A stretch of 64,000 nucleotides of DNA, from the NCBI RefSeq assembly GCF_022539315.1, contig NC_066314.1, positions 40,175,180-40,239,179 of the forward strand, written 5' to 3'. The stretch comes from Serinus canaria. Taxonomy: Eukaryota; Chordata; Aves; Passeriformes; Fringillidae. Position numbers and translations under genes: made by a program. This document shows positions 24,501 to 35,689 of the stretch, one piece after another. The notes under the pieces are model-generated. The model searched no databases. It was not told the DNA's origin and was given only the letters and a program-made list of their open reading frames with translations. Numbering within the stretch: position 1 is the first letter of the stretch; each line of letters begins with the position of its first letter.

Positions 24501-27500
24501 AGATGTCCATTATTAAGTGCTTCACTTATGGAAAATAAATATACAGCTCCCGACTTGCTATAAATTCATCAATCCATCCCACAACTCAGGCAGAAAAGGT
24601 ATTTAAAATGGTTTCATTTTAAATACCAATGGTTTCATTTTTAATACCAATTCATTTCATAAATTGATTTCCCCAACAATTCCTTTATTTCGTTGTAGTT
24701 AATGTAATAGAAGGAAACAAATATCCTTTTTTCCTTTGCTTTTATTCCGATACCACGACCACCACAGGCACTTCTCTTGTGACAAGGAAATAAGCAAATA
24801 TTAGACAAGCTTTGCCATACTTTTAAATAAATAATTTTTGAATGTACTTTTAAATAAGTAAACTTTTTCTTGTGGATTGTGGAACACAGATCACTGGAGT
24901 TTATTTAAGAAACAACATGGAGAGAAACAGACTCCCTGTTGCTGGAAGAAAATATAGGTTGAATGTTGGAAAAGTATGAAATCAAGCTGAGAAGTTTACA
25001 GCTTTATAGTAGAAAGAGCAGGAACAAATATGAATTTCTGGTGTGCATTATAAGGATTTGCAGCCTGCAGATTTTTCTGTTTTGAGTCCAGCCATGGATG
25101 TGATGAGAAAACACATCTCGGTTGCATTCCAGCAGAAGCGTCAGATTCCTGCAGTCAGCAGAGGGTGTCATGGAGACTTCTGCTTAGTCTCTTCACCAAT
25201 TATCTTCTTCTAATACAAATTAAGAACATAATGTTGCTGTGGATTGTGTGACTACATAAACCTGAAAGGTTCCTCTAGTGAGAAAATGAATATTTCATTT
25301 TGAAAGACAGAAGGTTGGCTCTGAATCAGAAAAAGATTGAAGTTGGAAGTGACCTCTGAAGGTGATCTGGTCCAAGACCTTTCTCTACAATCCAGTCTAA
25401 TTTTGCTATTAAATTCCATGTCTTTATCTTCACCATAATAACAATTCAGGTACTTTTTTGGTAGATCATAATTCTTTGCTTTGGTCTTTCAGTCTAATTT
25501 TAATTATTTTTACAGTATATTGACTTTAGATTTTTTGTTTGTTTGGATTTTTTTGATTGCTTGTCTGAGAAATTGAATATCTCCCAAATTGAACCTGCCA
25601 AGAAATTGAATATCTCCTAAACTGGCCAAATTCTGCGTGCATATATCCTCCTTTAATTATACTATCAAAACCTGGGTTATGGAGAAGGGCAGTTTGTACA
25701 ACATTCTAGAAAAATCATCTGTTATTCAGATTTTTTTTCAAAGATCTAACAACATTATGCTGAAAATCAGATTTTTCTAGGAAAATTTTATGGACAGTGA
25801 TTTTCATTAATTTTAGTAAAAGTTTTCAGTTTCACTACTTTCAGGGTTTGAACTTCAATGTTTTCTTGTAGATACAACACATTGTGGTCTAAGTCATCTT
25901 AAGTGCACTCAGGAAAACACATGTCATAGACATTTTTAGCTTGACTAGCAATATCCTACTGATGATATGAAAGTGAAGATGGAACATCTTAACACCAGTG
26001 GGGAAATGAATGCAGATTCCCTTCATGGGGAAGTTTACTTCATTTCACCAGAGCTAATGTTAGTAAAAAAGCCATACTTAATTTGGTCACTTAAATACGG
26101 TCTAGAGTGTTATTAAATATATCTCAGGATATCTGAGATAATGTTGAAGTGAACAGGATTTAAAAGAAAGATCCATCCTTCATTTTAGGCAGCCATGGTC
26201 AGATAAGTATTAGACATTTGTGTTTAGGAAACTTAACCAAAGGGACTTTTATGCCAGACATGGGCTCCCTTTAGAGCTGTCAATAATCTGATCAATTAAA
26301 TTTTTTATTCCTAAAACGTAAGGTATAAAATAGGTAAGATGATCTGTCAACATTTTTTTATTCTGATACCTGGTTCAGCTGCAGTCATTTTCAGTTGTCT
26401 ACACAGATGCATAAATATGTTGGAAGAAGAACAATAAAAAAGCCTCTTTAGCTTTGTTCTTCTCTTACCTTATTGGTCTTTATTTGACTTCCTCTGCCAC
26501 CCTATGCTAGTGGGAAGGCTCCTGTTACAAAGGTACTTGATCTCATCAGATTTAATGATTACCTGTGAAAACTAACAGGAAAACCTGAGACAAAATTTAA
26601 TTTTACCCTCCCTCCCCCTTATATACACTCACAAGAGCCTATACTATTATCACACAGGCTCCTAGCTTTCCCTATGTGAATCAAATTGATAAATAAGTGC
26701 ATCAGTATGTAAATAAACATTAAATTGTGTCATTGAAAAGCAGATAAAAAAGGTCAACATTTTTTTCCCGTCTAGGCTCTTTTCTTTCTTTGCATCTTTC
26801 CTCCTTACTTGTTATTTGAATCATGTTCGTTTGTTATAATTTTTCTTCTAAGTTCTTTTAAAAGGATTGATTTTTTCACACCACTCTACTTTCCCTCTTA
26901 ATATCACATGCAAAATGTTTGGGTATTTTTAAAATTTTCTTGAAAATGCAGGCAAGACTTGGATAGGATAGAATTTAATTTTTTTGTTTCAGTTGAAAAA
27001 GCCCAATCTAGTGCAGGTGGAAATGGGAACAGAAATGGGAAGAAGTGGGAACAGAAATGATATAGAAGGTGTAGAAAGAAAGGAAAATATTGAAATCTCA
27101 TAAATAGAAGGAAGAGGCTGAAATTTGCATTCCATCCACCAGAATGATAAATCAAATTAATATGTTGAACAGCATGGCATCACATGATGTGTTGGCAGTC
27201 AAAGAGTGTAGAAGCGGTATCAGCATACATGAGTTAAGTACTGAGTCCTTGGATCATCATTATCGTTTGCTCTAGCCTCAGTACATATGGCTAATCCTCA
27301 TTAGCAATAATCAAAGTTACATGCTCCAATTAAATGTTCATGTGGAATGTATTAGACACCACATGTTATATGACTTAAAATTTCTTTTAACTGTAGTAGG
27401 CACATAAATGACAGTTAATCACAATAGTTCATTAAGGCTATGGGTACACTGATTGAGCATGAGTAGATGTGGCAGACATCTCTGAGCTGGCTTCAAAGGA

Positions 27501-30500
27501 GTTTGTCACACGCTCATGCTGTCTGGCTGTGCCAGCGTGGAGCTCGGGCTGAGCCACCACCTGCATGGTGTGTGTCTCACTGCATGGGTGCTCCCTTGCC
27601 CTGCTGTGCCTGATCTTCCAGCAAGAGGGGAGTGACACTTCGAATCTTTCTGGGTGGTGTCTGTTCCACACAAAGTAGCTATGCACTGCACTTTTATTTT
27701 TTCTTGGTAATAAACCATCACTCCATGTGGTCCTTCTCATAGTCTCGACATTCAGTTTGTTGCTCTGTGGAACTTTTTTGTGAAATGTGTATTTCTTTAA
27801 GTGTGAGTGACTTAGTGACTTTACTGGGGCTTAATTATACAATAAGCAATTCTTTTATTTGCTTAATTACAATTAGCAATTCTTTTTCCCCCTAAGATAC
27901 ACAATTTTTTAAATAGTATTTTTCAAAATATGAAATATTGTATTTAACTGTATCATACAGTTAAAATATAATTCATCCATATTGTAAGTGGCCTCAAGAT
28001 TGCAGTAGGGAGAATTTGCAATTTATAAAACATCCCATACAAGAATGAAAGCTTGATGACTTTTCATATCCTACATTATTTTGAAGCTTAGCAAACTTGT
28101 TTAAGTGTGTAATCTAATGGTCAGATTTTTATTTTGTTCATCATGTGTAAGCCAAATGTGGACTGAAGGGGTCTATCACATATTTTAAATCTGTATCGTT
28201 AAGCTTCTCACTATCATGTGCTAATTAGCATGTTATTTATATCTGCAAATTGTGAGCTGCATCTCTGTCATACATGAGCCCAATGCAGTACAGGTGATCT
28301 TCACATGTGCACTTGTCCAACAGCTCCTACAAAATGATCACAAATTAAACACTGAGAAGTGCTCTGTCTAAATATTAATGTAAAAATACAGTGAGAGTGG
28401 TGAAGCATTGGGACAGATTCTCCATAGAAATTAATGAACCCCTGCAGCTGGAATGACTCAAAACATGGCTGGATGGGGTTTGAGTAACCTTATCTAAATT
28501 TTAGAGTAGCTGCAAGCAAGGGTTTAGAAAAATAATCCCAGAGGCTCTTTTCAGTTTAAATTATTCTGAGAATCCACAAGTTTAGGAAGCACAGGCAAAT
28601 TTCTACCTGTATTTTTGATGTTCTAAAAGGGCACCCAGAAAAAAAAAAGTATAAATTTACAGTCCAAATTAGATGTGGTGATGGACTAAGAATGACCAAC
28701 AGATACAAGCTGTGAACTAGTAGTTTTGAGCAGTTTAACAGCTATTGCATTTAATCTCTTGAAAGTAGTTTCTTGTGCTAGCACAGGTTTGATATTTTCT
28801 GCTAGTACAAGGAGAGGAGTGACAAAAATTTAGAAAATCAGTCTGACATTCATATGTTCTCTATAATTACATAAATTCTTAACTCTTCATTTAGTGCCAC
28901 TCTTGTTTTCCTCAGTGTAAATGTGTAGTTTCTAATTACTAGAGTAATTATAATAATATTCAGTACATATAACATTTATGATGTAAGATAATAATAATAA
29001 TGTCTCTTGATATCTAGATACCTTAAAAGAGATTAGAATTTTGTTTCCCATGTGAAGCACTAAAACATGTGCACTCAAACAGAGACGGTCTCTGGCTTGG
29101 ATAGGCAGGCGGCTGAAGTAACACGAGTCAAGAGTTTGGTGATGGGAGAGCAAAGCAAGGGAAGTGATAGCAAAACTCCCAGAAAAAATTGATATTTGAG
29201 TTTATGTGACTTTTCCAGGGGCTGCATAAAAAGGCTGAAGCTCAGGGAGCTTGAAAGTTTCACAGAAAAAAAGAGATGACACCAAGCGGGATGACCAATG
29301 ACCTCAGCTCATTTTCCTCTGCAGTGTCCAACAGAAGGTCATGTGCTTAGGAAATTGTATCATAACCATGTTAACAACCATAACTCTCCAGTTATGTTCT
29401 TGCCACAGCTATGAAATCCTATTTTTTTTTTTCTGTCAGGAAGGGTGTGTGTGCATGTGTATGTGTGTATAAAACATACAGTAGGTAAATATATTGAAGG
29501 GCTCTGGTAATTTCATGGTAACCACAAGAGCAAAGCTCAAGTTGTTTGTGATGTTAACAGAAACCAGAGATGTGCTGTATGTATGGCCTCATTCACAGTC
29601 TCTGAATTGCCTTTTATATAGTTCATGGATCACACAAGATTTTAAGAGGAAAAATATTTTCTTTAAATTCATGTACATAATGTTGCTTTTCCTTCTAACA
29701 TACCAGAAGAAGGTCTGATCATTTTGACTTATTGTGAAACATTACTGTATTTCTTTTTAACACAGGAATACCTTCTTCACCTAAATTTCACTACAAGATA
29801 TTTATGCTGTAAATCCTTGTGAAGAAATGAAAATTTAATACCAAATGTGAAGTCACTGCACCAACTAAAATGAATTGAAAATTGATATAACTGAAGCATT
29901 GGTTTGGAAGGCATAACTGCCTGATGAGAGAAGATGTAAAGATCTCCTAGAATCTTGTGGCATTCCTGAAGTTAAATTTAATAATTTGAATTCTTTTCTC
30001 TAAGGAAGAAACCTAGCACACTCCTTTAAAAGTTTTAGAAATTAATAGCTTGTTCACATATTTCTTGAAAAAGACATTGGAATATTTTAGGATTTGCAGC
30101 TGAATTCTGTTTTCATTCACACCTGTGTCATCTCACTGAACCGAAATTGAAAGAGATTTGTCTAGAATAAAAATATCAGGAAAATTGGTGGTACTAAACT
30201 TAGTTTACTGCAAACCAAACTACTCAAAGTATGGAAAGAAAGAGTGATTTTGTGATTCCTCCAGACCACATAGGTTATTGGGCACTTTCTAACCGAGCCT
30301 TTGAACCTTTTGAAGATTTCCCATCATGACTCTATTAAAGGCAAACTTGTTCATGTTTGTATTTAAACTTTTTTTTTTTTTGAAAATTCCTCCCGTAATT
30401 ATATCTGTGCTGCCTGGGTGACTGCAGCATTTGGCATAGCATTTCTTAGAAAAAAATTTCAGTAAGTCAGATAAGTAAGACTTTGTTGCATGTAAGTTAG

Positions 30501-33225
30501 CTTTGGAGATTATGAGCTCCTTCAGAAATAGCTCATGTATTAGACACTGCATAGGTTAATTAGTTTCTCCCTGGGGAAATTTGTCTGATTAGAAGTCAAA
30601 ACTAGCTCAGGTAGGTTAATCAAGGAGTAATAAGGCAGCTGGGAATCATGTCAAACTGTAGAGCTTCTCTCATGGGCTGACGTTTGAGTCTTCTGAGAAG
30701 TGATTATGAGAGGAGGCAACTGGAAAGTTCTGAAACTTTTTTTAGATTTCCTCATATAGACATCAGGAGGCCCACAAGAAGGAAAAATCTTCCATATCCT
30801 TCCTCAGTGACCTTACTTCCTCCATTGCCTCCCAGCAGATCATCTAAAATATGCAGGGGCAGAAGCCTGGGGTGTGCCCAGCTGTGTGGGTGTGCATGGA
30901 AAGGCACATCCATGAGTGTGTGTGGAACTATAACTGCATGCATGCACGTCTATGCAAACAAGCTGAGTAGACCCAGAGGTTGGGGAGATATGTTGCTACC
31001 ACGATTTTTCCCCAGGCTTTCAGAGGAAACCAAAATGGAGCATTTACTGGATTATATTTTTACTGCTGGAATTCCCAAGGAGTCCAGATTGGTTTGTCAG
31101 CTCCTGATGACCTTGCTAATACAGCTGTTTAAAATATTAACTTTAAAAATAAGACTATTTCATCCTTCCTATCTGCACTAGATCTCAGCTAGAGGAGTTC
31201 AGCGAACCATAATTTATCGCTTTAGCTTGTTGGTGGTTTGGTATGTGCTGCTGCAAAGTGATAGGACAATGAGAGAAAACACAACTCATCAGCCTTAGAA
31301 ACATGTTTTCATTCTGTGTGTGTGTATGTGTGTGTCTGTCATAATTCATTACTTCCTCTGACCTCTACTTTGACAGAAAAAATCACTCAGCTAGAGAGAT
31401 AACCTTTATATCTTAAAGTCAAAATTCCTTTGTCTGTGGATTTGGAATGTGAATGTAGAATTAAGTTTGAAGTGGGGATTCACTTTTCAGTGCTAACTGA
31501 AGAGTAATTGAGTTACTCCAACATATCACAGAGAACAAAGACACGTGGGCTCAATCGCAGTGCATCAGGGCAAGGATACACTGAACAGACAACAGATTTT
31601 TAGAGTGACGACAAATTTAGCAAAGGAAAACAAATAGGAAAGGATATTGTTACTGGTTGACAAGATCTGTATTGTGAACTGGGGCTAAAATAGTCTTGCC
31701 TGATGTTATTTGTACATTAAAAAAATCAACATTCAGGAAAGGTAAAAGTGGAGAAGACACAAAAAGCTGTATGTATTGTATAATGGTGTGTGTAAATGAG
31801 GAATGACCGAGGAAGTTCGAGTATGCCAGAAATTATACAAGATGCAAGTAGTACTTATAGAGAGTAGAGGGTTTGGAAAAACAGAAGGGCAGTTGCTGAG
31901 TGTGAAGCTTGATCAAATCAAAGTGAATAGAGCAGGAATGAAAGACCATGCAATCTGAGATAACAAGAACTGACCTATAGGTCTTAAAAATCTTCCTGTC
32001 TGTCCATCTAGTAACAAACAAGTGAAAAATACCTATCCATAAATAGCATCTACACATAGATGGTAGAAGGCCTGAGACTCAGAATGGAGCTTTAAACAAC
32101 TGCCAAGTATAGAGGATTATAGATCAAAGCTTGAATACATGGTTACTCCAGACGTTGCTGGTAACCACAAAGTTTGTGTCCTGGTCTGTCATGCAACGTT
32201 TTCCAGAGATGTACAATGCAGCTTGTTAAGGCTGAATGCTGAAACAGAAATGCCCTCAAAGTATAGTTTCACATAAAAAAATCATGAAAAGAAATTTTAT
32301 GTCAAATCTAACTTTGAAACAAATTTAAGAAAAGGTCTTGAATGTATTATCTATAATTTTCTGTGGTTTAGGTTTCATTTGTTGTAAAGTAATTATGCAA
32401 GGCTTCTCATTATTAAATTTTTCAAATACTTTTGGGTTTTATCCCTTGAAAAATCCAAATTGGTTTGTTTTGTTCAACCTTTTCCGACTATTACAGTGGG
32501 AATTCTAATGAGGAGAAGCAGTTATGTTGAAAATATCTGTGATCTTGTACTCTTTTGACACCTTTTCTCTGACGTCAGTTGTGTGTTTCCACTAATTTTA
32601 TTGGCTGGCTGGGCTGATGGCATCCTGAGGTTCAAAACTAGACATATATATGGAGCCACAGGACAAATGGATGACAAAGTAAGGAACATGACTCATCAGC
32701 CCTTGCTCTTAAGTGAACGATCTCATATTTTGTCTGATGTGATCTCTTCACGCTATTTTCTGACACGATTGCAGAGAACTTGTTAAATACTTTTTGCTTG
32801 TTTCAGAGGGGAACTAATTACATGTGAAGTAAAGCAAACCAAGCATTGCAGAAAACAAAAGATGAACTTTCTAAGTTTAATTGTGTTCATTTTATATGTT
32901 CCAGATTCAGAACAATCTGTGGGCAGGGAATGCGGCCAGTGGTTCTGTGGTTACCTCCTGCATGCTGCCACGAGATACATCCTCCTGTATGACACCTTAC
33001 TCCCATTCACCCCGGACAGATTCTGGCTACACAGGCTTTTCAAACCACCAGAATCAATTTAGCCACATGCCCCTCAATAATTTTTTCACTGACTCGTTGC
33101 TTTCTGGGGCAACCAATGGACATGCTTTTGAAACCAAGCCAGAGTTTGAAAGGAGGTCCTCCAGCATTGCAGTTCTACGGATGAAAGCCAAAGAGCATGC
33201 TGCCAATATTTCTTGGGCCATGTAA
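15359..33225 (+). CDS. ALX1: ALX1 (CART1) paired-like homeobox gene, whole coding span
   Basis: Joining 15359-15584, 17774-18078, 21663-21791 and 32905-33225 gives 326 codons plus TAA with no break, the same length as mammalian ALX1. All three introns are GT-AG (2189, 3584 and 11113 bases). Domain order: conserved N-terminus [12 protein letters not shown]; basic KKRRHR at 131-136; homeodomain about 132-191 with W179, F180, Q181 (position 50), N182 and R184 of the recognition helix; C-terminal OAR motif about 306-319 ([14 protein letters not shown]); end NISWAM. ALX1 binds palindromic TAAT sites as a dimer in the nucleus and acts in cranial neural-crest and frontonasal mesenchyme and in limb and cartilage precursors. 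Loss causes severe craniofacial defects in mammals, and haplotypes are associated with beak shape in Darwin's finches. Intron 2 splits the homeodomain between positions 46 and 47, the usual place in paired-like genes. The sequence gives no sign of damage. Confidence 0.97.
15774..15798 (+). repeat. Poly(A) run of 25
   Basis: Uninterrupted adenines in intron 1, preceded by AAC/TAC-rich sequence. No SINE or retrocopy body is recognisable upstream, so this is most likely a homopolymer tract and probably variable in length. Confidence 0.85.
15850..16250. promoter_or_regulatory. CpG-rich block in ALX1 intron 1
   Basis: Dense CpGs (CCCGGC, GCGCGCC and similar words) about 0.5-0.9 kb downstream of the start codon. 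Frames on both strands are open by composition; none resembles a known protein. Confidence 0.5.
16718..16729. promoter_or_regulatory. Palindromic TAAT-type site (AATTAGCTAATT)
   Basis: A perfect 12-bp palindrome containing the homeodomain core TAATTA and its mirror-strand counterpart, in AT-rich intron 1. It could bind a homeodomain dimer, ALX1 included, but such words arise by chance in AT-rich DNA. Confidence 0.2.
17774..18078 (+). CDS. ALX1: ALX1 coding exon 2 (residues 76-177)
   Basis: Begins [17 protein letters not shown], has the conserved [13 protein letters not shown] segment, then [20 protein letters not shown], which opens the homeodomain. It covers helices 1 and 2 and the start of helix 3 and ends ...TELTEARVQ at homeodomain position 46. 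Acceptor AG at 17772-17773; donor CAG|GTAGGA. Confidence 0.97.
18079..21662 (+). other. ALX1: ALX1 intron 2
   Basis: AT-rich; donor GTAGGA, acceptor ends TATACTCTAG. The exon 2 frame stays open for 29 more codons into the intron and stops at 18166-18168. A minus-strand open frame at 20165-20359 is listed separately. A (GTTT)n patch lies at about 21407-21430. No other gene or transposon recognised. Confidence 0.85.
20165..20359 (-). pseudogene. Unidentified minus-strand open frame, possible gene relic
   Basis: A 64-codon frame, with no stop for about 12 further codons upstream, that reads like an amphipathic or coiled-coil protein end (for example [17 protein letters not shown] and [10 protein letters not shown]). 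An AG at the upstream edge could be an acceptor. I do not recognise the family, there is no nearby poly(A) signal or partner exon, and chance is quite possible. Confidence 0.15.
21663..21791 (+). CDS. ALX1: ALX1 coding exon 3 (residues 178-220)
   Basis: Reads [20 protein letters not shown], then [19 protein letters not shown] and SYPQ. It completes the recognition helix with Q50, N51 and R53, and includes the second basic cluster likely to help nuclear import. Exactly 43 codons in phase 0. Donor CAG|GTATGG. Confidence 0.97.
22500..23139 (+). mobile_element. CR1 LINE, 5'-truncated
   Basis: It matches the 3' part of avian CR1 as I know it: a reverse-transcriptase-end segment (GTTGACAGCAGCTGAACATG, then GCCAATGGCATCCTGGC), a block around GGTCTGGAGCACAAGTCCTG, and a 3' tail of TTTTCCAACC, a short gap, then ATTCTGTCATTCCATGA, a decayed form of the usual ATTCTATGA end. 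The frame is broken by substitutions and indels. About 35 bases that normally sit near 23014 (the segment usually containing ACAGGCTGCCCAGG) appear deleted. It is an inactive fossil. Confidence 0.9.
24598..24648. repeat. 13-bp hairpin overlapping a 21-bp tandem duplication
   Basis: Arms 24598-24610 and 24615-24627 are perfect reverse complements with a 4-base loop. The block 24607-24627 is repeated directly at 24628-24648 with one mismatch. Probably a replication-slippage or template-switch product. Confidence 0.8.
25322..25403 (-). mobile_element. CR1 3'-end fragment
   Basis: The pattern GATTGAAGTTGGAAGTGACC, then a TGATCTGGTCCAA segment, matches the reversed 3' end of avian CR1 (normally a GGTTGGAA...GACCT...AGATCATC...CCAAC pattern). 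Old and diverged. Confidence 0.6.
27440..27740. other. GC-richer unidentified block in intron 3
   Basis: Stands out from AT-rich surroundings. It contains an AATAAA-like site (GGTAATAAACCATC) near 27710, which recalls LTR or transcript ends. I cannot match it to a known element. Confidence 0.2.
28200..28290. promoter_or_regulatory. Candidate conserved element with TGCTAATTAGCA palindrome
   Basis: A complex, non-repetitive stretch in ALX1 intron 3 containing the 12-bp palindrome TGCTAATTAGCA (28219-28230), a homeodomain-type core. Regulatory status is an inference from look and context. Confidence 0.2.
28398..28495 (+). mobile_element. CR1 3'-region fragment (old)
   Basis: The order GGTGAAGCATTGGGACAG, TTCTCCATAGA, then GGCTGGATGGGG and GAGTAACCTTATCTA follows the avian CR1 3' region (gag-caytgg-aacagg ... 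ggctggatgggg ... gcaacctg-tct). Strongly diverged. Confidence 0.65.
32905..33225 (+). CDS. ALX1: ALX1 coding exon 4 (residues 221-326, stop)
   Basis: Acceptor ATATGTTCCAG; begins [20 protein letters not shown], runs through the Ser/Thr/Pro-rich [20 protein letters not shown] transactivation-type region to [20 protein letters not shown] and ends NISWAM, TAA. The C-terminal OAR (otp/aristaless/rax) motif, which modulates activity in this family, is intact. Confidence 0.97.
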   Translation: MQNNLWAGNAASGSVVTSCMLPRDTSSCMTPYSHSPRTDSGYTGFSNHQNQFSHMPLNNFFTDSLLSGATNGHAFETKPEFERRSSSIAVLRMKAKEHAANISWAM

Positions 33226-33540
33226 TATAGCAGTACTCTCTCTCAATTTTTTTTTTTTTTTTTTAAAGCAAACTAAAACCATTTTTATTTTCCATATTTA
33301 AAGGGAACAACAATAAGCTGCTATGTGTGGAATGCTAGAAATCACAATATACACGATGTCTGCTTTAAGAAATGCAATATAATATTTAACAATAAACCAA
33401 GAATAAACCAAATAGATTTACCATGCATCAAGCTCAACAAGCCCTCTTTGTTTTGCTTTTTATATATGTTTTGTTGTACCAGTTGATGAAATATGATTAT
33501 AGAACCTGAAAAAAAAAATAAAACTACTAAGCAAATGTGT
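33226..33540 (+). other. ALX1: ALX1 3' UTR (minimum extent)
   Basis: Follows the TAA. Holds a poly(T) run at about 33248-33264 and AATAAA hexamers at 33391-33396, 33402-33407 and 33517-33522. The last is followed by a TG-rich stretch, so cleavage near 33535-33545 is likely. Another AATAAA at 33626-33631 could make a slightly longer form. Confidence 0.6.
33517..33522 (+). terminator. ALX1: Likely ALX1 poly(A) signal
   Basis: AATAAA about 290 bases after the stop, with GTGTCT and GGTTTTT downstream. This fits a short 3' UTR as in other vertebrate ALX1 transcripts. Alternatives exist at 33391, 33402 and 33626. Confidence 0.5.
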
Positions 33541-33545
33541 CTACT

Positions 33546-35680
33546 CCATGGTTTTTAGCAGTCCTGTATAAAAAATTCATGCTTTGCAAATGAATACTTC
33601 ATAAAGGAACAACTTGGTAAAGGGAAATAAATTTATTCTACTTAACTCATGATGTAAATCTCTAAGCACAAAGAAGGAAATATATGACCACTCATGTTGT
33701 AGGTAGAATTTGTAGACTGAGTTCTCTCAGCTCTGTGCTGCTGCTCTAAGCCAGCTCTGCTGTTTTGCTAAATGCATGTTGAGCTTGTTGAATTTATTTC
33801 AATGAACAACTAATGCAATAAGAACAGAAGGTACTACTTTGTCTTATGGACCTGAGTGTATTTCTATTAAAGATAATGAGATTTTTTTTTTTTGGTCACA
33901 TATAAGGCTAAAAGTAGGATCACAGTGCTTAATAGAGTTTTAAAAGGTGTGCACAGATTATGCATCAACTAGTATATTTAAGTTAAATCTCAAAGGTTAC
34001 AGATATGGTGTCATGAAGCTTGGGTGACTAATAGACAACATGGAATAGTATTCTTACACTTTTGTCAGAATTCAGATTAGGGAAAAACCCCAAGCAACGC
34101 AACACTGAGGTCTTACTTCCAGTACAGTCCATTTTACTGGGTTTTGCTACTCTATGGTCAAATTGAAACAAAAATGTCCAACAAGGCTTGTCAGTTTCAG
34201 TTTGTATCTGATCCTAAGATGATGTTAATGCCATTTTAGTTTTAATTACATTTTGTTGAAACTTTGCTTATATGCTTTCCAGAGTGTAAAACTAGTTTGC
34301 TACTCTTAAAGTATATGGGAAAAATCTTTTTGACTGCAATGGCAGCAGAACTTGGCTCTCAGCTCCCAGCCTATCACAAAGGAATTAAAATGTCAGCAGA
34401 CTTTCTGACATTTCTGGTGGAAAAAAAATAGAGGAGAAGAAAAATACTTTACATCTGGAGAATTGATATCTGCTTTGATTTACTTCTCCTCCCTTTCCCC
34501 TGTCACATTCCAAGCTCCTTCAGATGAGTGAAATGTCAGCCTCTTTGAAAGCAACAGTCAGTCTCTCAGGTTCATAAAGGCAAAGTAAATTAATTGAAAT
34601 AAAGAAGGACTTGCATGGCTGTGATTAGAACAGGATACAACTCTCGGGGCACCCCCTTCTCATTCTTGCTTTTCTCTCTGGCCATTAGTTAGGAACAGAG
34701 GGCGCATGGGGGAAGATGGGAAGATCGGGAAGCAGATTTCACCACAGCAACTGCAGAACTACCAGCACTCGCAAAAACAAACACACAGGAATCCCCAGAT
34801 TTTCTCTTCTCCCACTCATGGGGGCTAAACTTGAAACAAAAATAGGAGATGGACTCATTCTGCAATCTTTCAAGATTAAACAAACTTGACTTTGAAACCA
34901 TCAGGATCAACTAAAAATGGGATTTTTACAGCGGAGTCTTACACAGCTGAAAGGAAGGTTGTCCTATTTTCCACCAGTAATAAAGTCAGATTTTAACACA
35001 TACATATACTCCAATTTGTGGTTTCCTGATCTGATTCTCCTTCTAAAAATTCTCCTTTGGCCTGAGGAGCTGGAAAAGGGTATTCTGGCTAGAAGTTATC
35101 TTTTCCATTTTTTTATGGTCTATTTAGACAGTGGTAAAACTAGACTTATGTTTTAAAGTAAAGAAAAAAAAAGAATTTTATTGGTACAGGTAGAGGCATT
35201 AGTTTTGCATAGACACTTTTGCAACATGCAGAAGGAAGAAAGTGCTGGAAATACAATGGATTTTTAGCAATATGTTTTCAGTTTTTTTTTTTTTGTTAAA
35301 TTTTATTCAGTTTCCACTGAAAATAATTATTTTTTAAGGTATAATATTTAGAACACATCAAAGCGATTTTCAGAACTTTTTGTTAGGGTTTCATTAGTGG
35401 ACAAAGAAGGAGAGGTTAAGCTGGCAATCTCTGATCCATTTTTGTTGTTGCCTCTTTCAATTTACTTATTTATTTTCATAGCAGAATTTGCTTTGTTTTC
35501 TTCTGAAATGCCCCCAAAGTAATTTATACAAGTTTTTTTTATGTCGGGAGTAAGATGCAACAATTCCTAGGAATTTATTGCAATTGCAGATTTATTAGAG
35601 AATAAATATCCATTTTCAAAATATTACAACTACTTTAGGTGCTTGAAACTTCCAAAATCAAAGGGGAAAAAAAAACAAAC
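33546..35680. other. Downstream flank, no gene recognised
   Basis: AT-rich sequence with homopolymer T and A runs. No exon, RNA gene or transposon recognised on either strand. Confidence 0.5.
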
Positions 35681-35689
35681 CGTGTCGTC

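Larger units (their letters stand above)
21792..32904 (+). other. ALX1: ALX1 intron 3 (11.1 kb)
   Basis: Mostly AT-rich unique-looking sequence. Contains a CR1 copy at 22500-23139, CR1 pieces at 25322-25403 and 28398-28495, a hairpin plus tandem duplication at 24598-24648, a GC-richer unidentified stretch at 27440-27740, and short TG runs near 29450 and 31315. No additional exon recognised. Confidence 0.85.
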
